From S5-A14a sp050908895 (GTDB taxonomy: Bacteria; Bacillota; Clostridia; Peptostreptococcales; Anaerovoracaceae): DNA of 64,000 bases. Numbering within the stretch: the first letter of the stretch is position 1; each line of letters begins with the position of its first letter. The notes beneath the pieces are model-generated. The model made no database searches. It was not told the origin of the DNA and saw nothing but the letters and a program-made list of their open reading frames with translations. Positions 42,442 through 49,453 of the stretch are shown in pieces. The stretch covers positions 1,550,001 through 1,614,000 of the forward strand of contig CP171222.1 in NCBI GenBank assembly GCA_050908895.1, read 5' to 3'. A program made the translations under genes and the position numbers.

Positions 42442-43281
42442 TCATTTAATAAGCTTATCCAGCTGTTCAATAGTTCTGGGAGTTTCCTTGGCCATATCTA
42501 TAATGCCCTTAGCGACCAACCTGTCATAGAACTCTAGGACAGTTGGCGTTTCAAGATTTGCTTTATTTAAAACCTCTTTACTATGGAAAACTTTTCTAGG
42601 TTCATCATGCATTAGAACTTTCCCATCATGAATAACCACCACTTCATCAGCCCAACCATAAGCATAATTCACATCATGAGTCGAAACTAAAACTGTAATT
42701 CCTTCCTCAACCATCATTTCTATTATTCCGTTAACAATTATTGTATGCTTAGGATCTAACGAAGATGCCGGCTCATCCAGAATAACTATCTTTGGCATCA
42801 TTATCAATACATCCGCAATAGATACTTGTTTCTTCTGTCCTCCGGAAAGAGCATGGGTTGCTTTATGAACAAAAGGACCAATCAGTAACTTTTCAACAAC
42901 TTTGTCAACAGCCTTGTCCACATCTTCCATATTCATACCCATATTCATTGGACCAAAAGAAATCTCCTGTCTTACGCTAGCTGAAAAAAGCTGGTTATCG
43001 GGATCCTGAAAAACAATCCCTACCTTAGACCTGAGCTCTTGCAAAGATTTCTTATCATATTTAACTTCCTTGCCGTCCACTTCCAATCTTCCTCTTACAA
43101 GTTTATTTATTCCATTAAGGCTCAAGAAAAATGTGGATTTACCTGCACCATTTGCACCTAGAAAAGCAATCTTCTTTCCTTTACTCAACTCTAACGAAAA
43201 ACCATTTAGTGAATACGTCTGCTCATCATCATAGGAAAAGAATATGTCTTCTGCCTTTATTATCACATCATTATTATTCAT
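42442..43281 (-). CDS. cbiO: Cobalt ECF transporter ATPase CbiO
   Basis: A 279-residue ABC ATPase: Walker A GANGAGKST (42-50), Q-loop FQDPDNQLF, signature LSGGQKKQVSIA (from 145), Walker B VILDEPAS, and switch His (VSTHDV). FQDPDNQLF is characteristic of ECF-type ATPases. It drives cobalt uptake with CbiQ, CbiM and CbiN, all encoded upstream in the same operon; it overlaps cbiQ by 4 bases. Expression should be governed by the cobalamin riboswitch ahead of cbiM. Confidence 0.92.
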   Translation of the reverse strand: MNNNDVIIKAEDIFFSYDDEQTYSLNGFSLELSKGKKIAFLGANGAGKSTFFLSLNGINKLVRGRLEVDGKEVKYDKKSLQELRSKVGIVFQDPDNQLFSASVRQEISFGPMNMGMNMEDVDKAVDKVVEKLLIGPFVHKATHALSGGQKKQVSIADVLIMMPKIVILDEPASSLDPKHTIIVNGIIEMMVEEGITVLVSTHDVNYAYGWADEVVVIHDGKVLMHDEPRKVFHSKEVLNKANLETPTVLEFYDRLVAKGIIDMAKETPRTIEQLDKLIK

Positions 43282-44066
43282 ATGAATACAATCCCCTCTA
43301 TCCTAATCCAAATAGTAGCTATACATAGACCCACGCCAAAAAATACAATCAAATACATGGTTTTAGTATTCTGCTTATAGTGTTCTTCAATCATCCTCAG
43401 CTCACCATCATACCCCCTTGCTTCCATAGCATCATAGAGTTGACTTGACCGCTTCATTGAGTTAATGAAAAGCGCAGATAGCATATATCCAAATGACTTT
43501 ATTGAGGTTTTATAATCTTTGTAACCCAGTCTAGCCTTTTGCGAAATAGTTATATTCATAGCCACACCTAGAAGTATAAATATAAATCTATATATCAGCA
43601 TCATTAGTTCCACAAAGATTCTGGGCAATTTACACTTTCTCAACACACTTATTATATCAGGCATAGTGGTATTTAGAGACAAAAAATACAAACTGGAAAC
43701 GGCCGCAAGTGCAGTGACGATAAGCTGACATCCTTGCCACATACCTATTTTGCTGCCAGTAATATAGTAGGTGCCCACCGGAAAAGCATACAAATCCAGT
43801 GGCATCTTAGATATATTAACAAACAATGCAAAAGTTCCTAAAAAAAGAAATGATAATGGCCAACTCAAGAGCATCTTGTATCGCTTAGGAGAAAGTCCAC
43901 CTTTTACAACATTCAGATAATAGTTAAGGAACAAAATACCAACAGCCATAATCATTGAACGACTTGCGATTAAGAATATAATTGTTATTATTGAGTATAG
44001 AAACTTCTCCATGGGATTAACATATCTAAGCTTTGAGTAGTAACATAATTTATCAATTATAAGCAT
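43278..44066 (-). CDS. cbiQ: Cobalt ECF transporter T component CbiQ
   Basis: A 262-residue membrane protein with five or six helices and the T-component charged signature near the end of the domain (SMKRSSQLYDAMEARGY and the ARG motif), which couples to the CbiO ATPase. It follows cbiN after a 63-base gap with a stem-loop and overlaps cbiO by 4 bases. The order M-N-Q-O is canonical for cobalt import. Nothing is missing. Confidence 0.92.
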   Translation of the reverse strand: MLIIDKLCYYSKLRYVNPMEKFLYSIITIIFLIASRSMIMAVGILFLNYYLNVVKGGLSPKRYKMLLSWPLSFLFLGTFALFVNISKMPLDLYAFPVGTYYITGSKIGMWQGCQLIVTALAAVSSLYFLSLNTTMPDIISVLRKCKLPRIFVELMMLIYRFIFILLGVAMNITISQKARLGYKDYKTSIKSFGYMLSALFINSMKRSSQLYDAMEARGYDGELRMIEEHYKQNTKTMYLIVFFGVGLCIATIWIRIEGIVFI

Positions 44067-44087
44067 ATTTCCCCTTATATAAATGTC

Positions 44088-44110
44088 GGCTAGGATATCT
44101 GACCCTAGCC
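44088..44110 (-). other. Intercistronic stem-loop between cbiN and cbiQ
   Basis: GGCTAGG (44088-44094) pairs with CCTAGCC (44104-44110) around a 9-base loop, in the gap of the cbi operon. There is no T run, so it is more likely to affect message stability or relative expression than to end transcription. Confidence 0.55.
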
Positions 44111-44129
44111 AACACTATTAATTCAAATT

Positions 44130-44498
44130 CTATTCGTCAGCATCTTGAGGAATTCCATACTTCTCTCTATCCTTATGTCTCTGAGTTAAACGACCTAGCA
44201 AGAAAGCTACAATACCTACTCCTATACCGGTCTGAACACAGAAAATTAGAGATTCAACTTCCCCAGGCAATTCTCCACCCAGCAATTTTTCAAGAATAGG
44301 TGTTGCCCATGGCTCATACTCATAATCTTTATCTGTAATACCTTTGTTTTCTTTAACAATTTCACTGATTGCTCCACTGCCGGCATCATCTGATCCTCCA
44401 AATTCTGCATCTTTTAGAGCAAATAGTGGTACTATGGCTAAAAGAACACAGATAATAATAAGAATCACTGCTAATTTGCTGTTACCTTTTTTATTCAT
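44130..44498 (-). CDS. cbiN: Cobalt ECF transporter auxiliary component CbiN
   Basis: A 122-residue protein with two membrane helices (about 8-27 and 82-104), the CbiN marker LKDAEFGGSDDAGSGAI after helix 1, and a periplasmic/extracellular-side loop ending in YEPWATP before helix 2. CbiN assists CbiM in loading Co2+. Two ATGs follow the AGGAGG site; the second (44498) has proper spacing of 6 bases. It begins 10 bases after the cbiM stop. Length is slightly above the ~100 typical of the family. Confidence 0.9.
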   Translation of the reverse strand: MNKKGNSKLAVILIIICVLLAIVPLFALKDAEFGGSDDAGSGAISEIVKENKGITDKDYEYEPWATPILEKLLGGELPGEVESLIFCVQTGIGVGIVAFLLGRLTQRHKDREKYGIPQDADE

Positions 44499-44508
44499 CA
44501 TGCACCTC

Positions 44509-45255
44509 CTATTTACCAGCTTCAATACCAATAGCTCTTAATTCCGGCTTAGCATAGCTCTGAAGAGCCATAAATATTAATGCGGATAAAATTCCTTCAA
44601 TAATTGCTAGAGGAATCTGTGTTGTGGCAAAGATTCCTAGGAATTTAACAGCAGATGCCATCACACCACCTGTCTCTGAAGGGTATGCAATTGCAAGCTG
44701 AAAACTTGTTATGCAGTATGTGATTAAGTCACCAAGAGCAGTTGCAATGAATACTACAACAGACTTGTTCGTGTTTGAACCTTTAAGAGATTTCCATATA
44801 AGCCAGGTTACAATTGGTCCTCCAATTGCCATTGAGAAAGTGTTTGCACCTAAAGTAGTAAGTCCACCGTGAGCAAGTAAGATAGCCTGGAAAAGCAAAA
44901 CAATCAGTCCCAGCACACTTGTTGCTGCAGGGCCGAATAGGACTGCTCCCAGCCCAGTACCTGTCATATGTGAACAGCTACCTGTAACCGATGGAATTTT
45001 CAACGAAGATAAAACAAATACAAAAGCACCGGCCATAGCGATAAGTACTACAGTCTTTCTATTTTGCTCTGTAAGTTTCTTAATTTTAATAATACCTAGT
45101 ACAACGAATGGGATTGAAATTGCACCCCATATCAAACAGTGTGCCAAAGGAAGATAGCCTTCCATTACATGCATTGCATTTGATACCGGTACAATACCAA
45201 AAATCATCGCAAAAGCACAACTAAGAGAAAGAATAAGTTTTTCTCTTCTTGTCAT
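44509..45255 (-). CDS. cbiM: Cobalt ECF transporter substrate-binding component CbiM
   Basis: A 248-residue membrane protein. A signal sequence (to SNA) would expose the mature N-terminus MHVMEGYLP, whose Met-His-Val-Met-Glu supplies the Co2+ ligands of CbiM. Further CbiM marks are GSCSHMTGTGLGAVLFGP and LAHGGLTTLGANTFSMAIGGP. It is the specificity subunit of the CbiMNQO importer. Tandem ATGs follow AGGAGG; the second (45255) has the better spacing. First gene of the operon, directly behind a cobalamin riboswitch and terminator. NikM-type nickel proteins are similar, but the riboswitch points to cobalt. Confidence 0.93.
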   Translation of the reverse strand: MTRREKLILSLSCAFAMIFGIVPVSNAMHVMEGYLPLAHCLIWGAISIPFVVLGIIKIKKLTEQNRKTVVLIAMAGAFVFVLSSLKIPSVTGSCSHMTGTGLGAVLFGPAATSVLGLIVLLFQAILLAHGGLTTLGANTFSMAIGGPIVTWLIWKSLKGSNTNKSVVVFIATALGDLITYCITSFQLAIAYPSETGGVMASAVKFLGIFATTQIPLAIIEGILSALIFMALQSYAKPELRAIGIEAGK

Positions 45256-45332
45256 CATTGACCTCCTTAAAAATATAACATCACTAAAAAATATCGGAAT
45301 CATACTCTGTATAACGCGCTTTTAAATTGGGC

Positions 45333-45355
45333 ATAAAAAAATGCCTAAAAGGCAC
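45333..45355 (-). terminator. Riboswitch expression-platform terminator for cbiMNQO
   Basis: On the minus strand TGCCT-TTT-AGGCA forms a tight hairpin (45342-45354) followed by TTTTTTT. It lies between the cobalamin riboswitch and the cbiM ribosome-binding site, as needed for cobalamin-dependent premature termination. Confidence 0.85.
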
Positions 45356-45418
45356 AACAAATTTTCTAATGAAAATCTAATCAATGCCAGTCATCGCTCG
45401 TAACTTTAGCACTTATTT

Positions 45419-45574
45419 CAGTGGCAGTTCTTCTGACTTCGACCTTACGCGAAAATACCCCCTTCCCGGAAAAGCTTATCTAAATTCCAGTGGTTAATTG
45501 GTATCTCTAAGTCTTCACAGTGGCGGGACCGTGGAAGCTTTTACTTCCTTATCTTTTAAACTTGCGTACCTACT
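45419..45574 (-). promoter_or_regulatory. Cobalamin riboswitch controlling cbiMNQO
   Basis: The minus strand contains the full cobalamin-riboswitch signature: CACGGTCCCGCCACTGTGA, then a peripheral region with AACCACTGG, CGGGAAGGGG, and GGTCGAAGTCAGAAGAACTG near the 3' end. The closing stem can be drawn between CAGTAGG (45568-45574) and CCACTG (45419-45424). The CCGCCACTGT and GGAAGG boxes are near-consensus, more so than in the copy at 16.9 kb. Ligand-bound RNA should favour the downstream terminator and so lower cobalt import when cobalamin is plentiful. Confidence 0.95.
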
Positions 45575-45592
45575 GAATAAAATTCCGTTTAA

Positions 45593-45621
45593 ATTCTATC
45601 ACTAAAGTATAATATAGTCAA
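45593..45621 (-). promoter_or_regulatory. Promoter of the cbi operon
   Basis: On the minus strand TTGACT (45616-45621), 17 bases, TAGAAT (45593-45598), about 20 bases before the riboswitch. It is divergent from gapA. Confidence 0.75.
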
Positions 45622-45709
45622 GAAGATAACTCTTATTTGTTACATATTCACACAGTTGGGGTATGAAGTAGATATATAAATTTAGCGATTAAAAGAAAGG
45701 GTGAAAAAT

Positions 45710-46729
45710 ATGAATAAAAAATTAGCCATAAATGGATTTGGAAGAATTGGTCGATTAACCTTTAGGAAAATCTGGGAAGAGAGTCACCTAGAGATTGTTG
45801 CTATCAATGACCTTAGCAGCCCAAAAATGTTAGCGCATCTTCTTAAATTCGATAGCGTTCAAGGCAAATTTTTCGGCCATGAAATTTCTCATACGGAAAA
45901 CTCTATAATCATTGACAATAAAAAAATTCCTGTTTATGCAGAGGCTGATGCAAGTAAATTACCTTGGGGAAAATTAGACATTGATATAGTTTTGGAATGC
46001 ACTGGATTTTATACCGGTAGGGCGAAATCTCAGGCTCATATAGATGCCGGAGCAAAAAAAGTGCTAATCTCTGCTCCAGCTGGAAATGATTTACCGACTA
46101 TCGTATATAATGTAAATCATAAAACCCTTAAACCCAGTGATTTGATTGTTTCTGCTGCGAGCTGTACAACTAATTGTCTAGCTCCCATGGCAAAGGTTCT
46201 GAACAAATATAGAGAACTTCGAACCGGTTTTATGACAACTATACATGCTTACACCGGTGATCAAATGTTACTTGATGGCCCTCATAAAAAAGGAGATCTT
46301 AGAAGAGCTCGTGCCGGCGCAATAAATATCGTACCGACCAGTTCCGGTGCTGCGTCTGCTATCGGTCTTGTAATCCCTGAATTAGATGGAAAACTTATAG
46401 GTTCGGCACAAAGAGTTCCCGTTGCCACAGGTTCGATTACAATACTTGATGCCACTTTAAAGGACGAAACTGATAGCGTTACAGTTGAAGGAATTAACAA
46501 TGCTATGAAAGCTGCTGCGAATGAATCTTTCGGATATAATGAAGAAGAAATTGTTTCTTCTGATGTAGTCGGAATGTCTTATGGTTCATTATTTGATGCG
46601 ACTGAAACCTTAGCACAGAAATGTGGTACTCACATTTACGAGGTGCGGATAGTTGCCTGGTATGACAATGAAATGAGTTATGTTAGCCAGATGGTAAGAA
46701 CCTTGAAGTATATGGTTAGCATTTCATAA
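45710..46729 (+). CDS. gapA: Glyceraldehyde-3-phosphate dehydrogenase, type I
   Basis: A 339-residue GAPDH. It begins with the Rossmann motif INGFGRIGR, has Asp34 (INDLS), which favours NAD over NADP, the catalytic Cys152 in SAASCTTNCLAP, and a C-terminal WYDNEMSYVSQMVR. It oxidises glyceraldehyde-3-phosphate to 1,3-bisphosphoglycerate in glycolysis. The ATG at 45710 is chosen (AAAGGG site 8 bases upstream) over a GTG three codons earlier. It stands alone, without pgk/tpi/pgm neighbours, and is followed by a strong hairpin. Divergent from the cbi operon. Confidence 0.95.
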   Translation: MNKKLAINGFGRIGRLTFRKIWEESHLEIVAINDLSSPKMLAHLLKFDSVQGKFFGHEISHTENSIIIDNKKIPVYAEADASKLPWGKLDIDIVLECTGFYTGRAKSQAHIDAGAKKVLISAPAGNDLPTIVYNVNHKTLKPSDLIVSAASCTTNCLAPMAKVLNKYRELRTGFMTTIHAYTGDQMLLDGPHKKGDLRRARAGAINIVPTSSGAASAIGLVIPELDGKLIGSAQRVPVATGSITILDATLKDETDSVTVEGINNAMKAAANESFGYNEEEIVSSDVVGMSYGSLFDATETLAQKCGTHIYEVRIVAWYDNEMSYVSQMVRTLKYMVSIS

Positions 46730-46760
46730 CTTATATATCTATTTATATTGTTAAAGAATA

Positions 46761-46784
46761 AAGGGATGACTCCGGTCATCCCTT
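46761..46784 (+). terminator. Terminator after gapA
   Basis: AAGGGATGAC and GTCATCCCTT form a perfect 10-bp stem with a TCCG tetraloop, followed by GCATTTTG. The T run is short but the stem is very stable; it also lies in the convergent gap to the sortase-anchored protein gene. Confidence 0.75.
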
Positions 46785-46890
46785 GCATTTTGCCCTGTAA
46801 TTATCTGATCTATTAAAGTCTTCTCTCAAAATTTTCGGCAATCCTCTAGTTTAGAGACCTTAAATTTATATAAAAAGACCTAAACCTTCA

Positions 46891-48588
46891 TTAATCAATC
46901 TTACTTTTTCTTCTTGCAACAGCAATTCCTGCTCCAGCCAGTGCTATCACTCCCAGCTCAATCAATCCGGTATTATCTCCGGTATTTGGTGATTTGGCCT
47001 TTGGAGATACAACTGCTGATATTTTGGTCTGATTAGTAGGCTTATTAGTATTATCTGGTTTATTTGCGTTTGCCTCTCTGTTTTTTTTGATTATTTCCAG
47101 CTGTCTTGCTCTTTCTTTTTCATCGACTTCACTAGTCAATTTATTTAGCCCGTCTGATAAACCGTCTGTTCCCTTTTGGATAGCTGCTGCTGCATCTACT
47201 AACTCTTCTCTAAGCTTAGGGAATTCTTTTGTTAAATCCCAAGCTTTTTCAAAGTTTTTCTGCCATGGCTTCTTTTTATAGGCATCTACAGCTTTCTTCG
47301 CTTCCGCTTCTCTATTTTTCTTGATTATTTCAAGCTGTCTTGCTCTTTCTTCCTCATCAGGTTTGCCGGCTAATTTATCAACTCCTGCATCTAGCCCGTC
47401 TGTTCCCTTTTGGATAGCTGCCGTTGCATCTATTAATTCCTCTCTAAGCTTAGGGAATTCTTCTGTTAAAAGCCATGCTCTTTCAAAATTCTTCTGATAT
47501 GGTTTGTTCTTATATTCATCTACAGCTTCCTTTGCTTCTGCTTCTCTATTTTTCTTGATTATTTCAAGCTGTCTTGCTCTTTCTTCCTCATCAGGTTTGC
47601 CGGCTAATTTATCAACTCCTGCATCTAGCCCGTCTGTTCCCTTTTGGATAGCTGCCGCTGCATCTATTAATTCCTCTCTAAGCTTAGGGAATTCTTCTGT
47701 TAAAAGCCATGCTCTTTCAAAATTCTTCTGATATGGTTTGTTCTTATATTCATCTACAGCTTTCTTTGCTTCTGCTTCTCTATTTTTCTTGATTATCTCC
47801 AGCTGTCTTGCTCTTTCTTCCTCATCAGGTTTGCCGGCTAATTTATCAACTCCTTCTTTTAATTCATCTGTACCCTTCTGAATATATTTGCCCGCTACTA
47901 TCAAATCATCTCTAAGCTCAGGAAATTCCTGTGTTAAAGCCCACGCATCCTCAAAATTCTTTTGCAATGGTTTGTTCTTATATTTATTTACAGCCTCTTT
48001 TGCTGCTACTCTCTTCGCTTCAATTTTGTCGAGGCTGTCCTTAGTACGATATTTTAATGCATTAGCACTGTTCTTAAAATGAGTGAAATCACTGGAATTA
48101 TCCATTAAACTTTTTATAGTGTTTTCAAGTTCTTGTATATTCAATCCATCATCTAATGATCTTGCAAAAACATCTATAACTAACTTCTTCAATCGTCCAT
48201 CACTATCAACATTAGCAATTCTATATACCACTTTTACAAGCTCATCGTAATCCTTCGCCGCTAAAACTTTATAGAAATCTCCCGCATGCTTATCAATACT
48301 ATCACCGGTGTAATCTATTTGCCTTACGCCATAAGCCATTCTGCTTCTAATTTCATTAAATTGCTTCTCAGTAAAGTCCCAATTTGCACCTTCGCCTATA
48401 GCAGAGGTACCTTCCTGCCCATAGACAGGTGTCACTGCATTGTTCAAGTTTAATGTGCCAGTGACAGGTCCAAGTACCATAAACGCACCCACAACACATG
48501 ACACAACACCGATGGTAAGACGTCTTAAAGAATATCTGTATACCTTACTCTTCTTTTTGCTTTCAATAGCCCTTTTAAAATTATCCAT
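46891..48588 (-). CDS. YSIRK-signal, sortase-anchored surface protein with 78-residue repeats
   Basis: A 565-residue cell-wall protein. The signal peptide has a YSIRK-like motif (YSLRRLTIGVVSC at 19-31) and probable cleavage near VYGQ. A helical N-domain (about 65-200) is followed by four copies of a 78-residue charged helical repeat (KPDEEERARQLEIIKKNREA, then a NFERAWLLTEEFPKLREEL segment and IQKGTDGL). The C-terminus has an LPXTG variant SPNTG, a hydrophobic helix and RRKSKID, so sortase anchoring is expected. The ATG at 48588 has a GGAGA site; an upstream frame is not coding-like. Function unknown, perhaps adhesion or a wall stalk. Transcribed convergent to gapA. Confidence 0.85.
   Translation of the reverse strand: MDNFKRAIESKKKSKVYRYSLRRLTIGVVSCVVGAFMVLGPVTGTLNLNNAVTPVYGQEGTSAIGEGANWDFTEKQFNEIRSRMAYGVRQIDYTGDSIDKHAGDFYKVLAAKDYDELVKVVYRIANVDSDGRLKKLVIDVFARSLDDGLNIQELENTIKSLMDNSSDFTHFKNSANALKYRTKDSLDKIEAKRVAAKEAVNKYKNKPLQKNFEDAWALTQEFPELRDDLIVAGKYIQKGTDELKEGVDKLAGKPDEEERARQLEIIKKNREAEAKKAVDEYKNKPYQKNFERAWLLTEEFPKLREELIDAAAAIQKGTDGLDAGVDKLAGKPDEEERARQLEIIKKNREAEAKEAVDEYKNKPYQKNFERAWLLTEEFPKLREELIDATAAIQKGTDGLDAGVDKLAGKPDEEERARQLEIIKKNREAEAKKAVDAYKKKPWQKNFEKAWDLTKEFPKLREELVDAAAAIQKGTDGLSDGLNKLTSEVDEKERARQLEIIKKNREANANKPDNTNKPTNQTKISAVVSPKAKSPNTGDNTGLIELGVIALAGAGIAVARRKSKID
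47140..47970. repeat. Tandem 234-bp coding repeats in the surface protein gene
   Basis: Units of 234 bases (78 codons) repeat in register; the two middle units are almost identical over their full length, and the outer two are diverged. The gradient suggests recent duplication of the central unit. Similar DNA identity can collapse in short-read assemblies, so copy number should be treated with care. Confidence 0.85.
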
Positions 48589-48803
48589 AGTCTTTCTCCA
48601 TTTCCAAATATTCCCCCGAAGAATTTCACATATATCATCAGGGTAAAAGCATGTTTTTATATTAACACAAGCATTAGTATTTTTCAATACATTTAAAAAT
48701 TTTTAATCAACAAAACTTCTAAAAATATTAAGTATTTTGGGAGTTAAGTAAATACTACTTTCATCATATAATGATGTTCTCCAAAATTACATAAATATAT
48801 TTC

Positions 48804-49313
48804 TTATCTACCTTTTAAAAATATAACATTTAAGTAATATTTGCTTGCAAAAGCTATAGCTGCTGCACTACATATGCCTCTAGGATCTGATTCGTTTACA
48901 ACGCTTTTATAATCTTGTTCCTTTAGAGCCAATTCTGTATTGACTTTAATTAGCTTGCAAAAATAATCGTAAGATTCTTTCGGTGAATTTGCATCTATTG
49001 CCAGATGAATCAGTTTATCTATTTCCCTAATTTCAAAAACCTCTTTCAGCGTAGATATAACCATCAATGACGCTACTGATAGCCTATTATAACGTTTCTT
49101 TACCGGCGGCGGCAAAAAACCTTGTTTTACATAGTTATTCACCATTGTTTGGGTGAGTATTTTGTTAGATTTCTTGGCAGATACTGTTTCTATCATTAAA
49201 TATGGCGATAAATTTGAGTTAACCAATTCCAGTACTTGATCAAGATATAGACTTATATGTGGCAAATCATCCCATTTGGGCAAATTCACAATGTAGTTTT
49301 CTACATTATTCAT
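48804..49313 (-). CDS. DUF1836 domain protein (probable DNA-binding regulator)
   Basis: A 169-residue protein matching the DUF1836 pattern: an opening LPKWDDLPHISLYLDQVLELV, a helix-turn-helix-like middle (LTQTMVNNYVKQGFLPPPVKKRY) and RLSVASLMVISTLKEVFEI. This resembles a MerR-like winged helix where NYVKQGFLPPP is the wing turn. Family members are uncharacterised. It is divergent from the AMP-ligase gene, with both promoters meeting at a palindrome (49376-49388), which suggests self-regulation and control of the ligase. The 215-base gap below it to the surface protein holds only a possible hairpin (48737-48788). Confidence 0.75.
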   Translation of the reverse strand: MNNVENYIVNLPKWDDLPHISLYLDQVLELVNSNLSPYLMIETVSAKKSNKILTQTMVNNYVKQGFLPPPVKKRYNRLSVASLMVISTLKEVFEIREIDKLIHLAIDANSPKESYDYFCKLIKVNTELALKEQDYKSVVNESDPRGICSAAAIAFASKYYLNVIFLKGR

Positions 49314-49351
49314 AGAGATTTCCTCCTCATCCCAGTATAGTTTTATTAAGG

Positions 49352-49412
49352 ATTATATATTTTTAAATAATTTTAGTCAACAGTTGACAAAGTTATTTAA
49401 ATCATTTAACAT
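49352..49412. promoter_or_regulatory. Back-to-back promoters sharing a palindrome
   Basis: Plus strand: TTGACA (49384-49389), 17 bases, TAACAT (49407-49412) for the ligase. Minus strand: TTGACT (rc of 49375-49380), 17 bases, TATAAT (rc of 49352-49357) for the DUF1836 gene. The two -35 boxes form the 13-base palindrome GTCAAC-A-GTTGAC (49376-49388), so one bound protein could block both. Confidence 0.7.
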
Positions 49413-49453
49413 AGTTTTCATAACTAAATAGATTTCTAAGGAGGTCATAGAAG

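Noticed and set aside
47140..47970. Regular repeats suggestive of a CRISPR array.
   Set aside because: Unit is 234 bases, in frame and coding for protein repeats; no spacers and no cas genes in the window.
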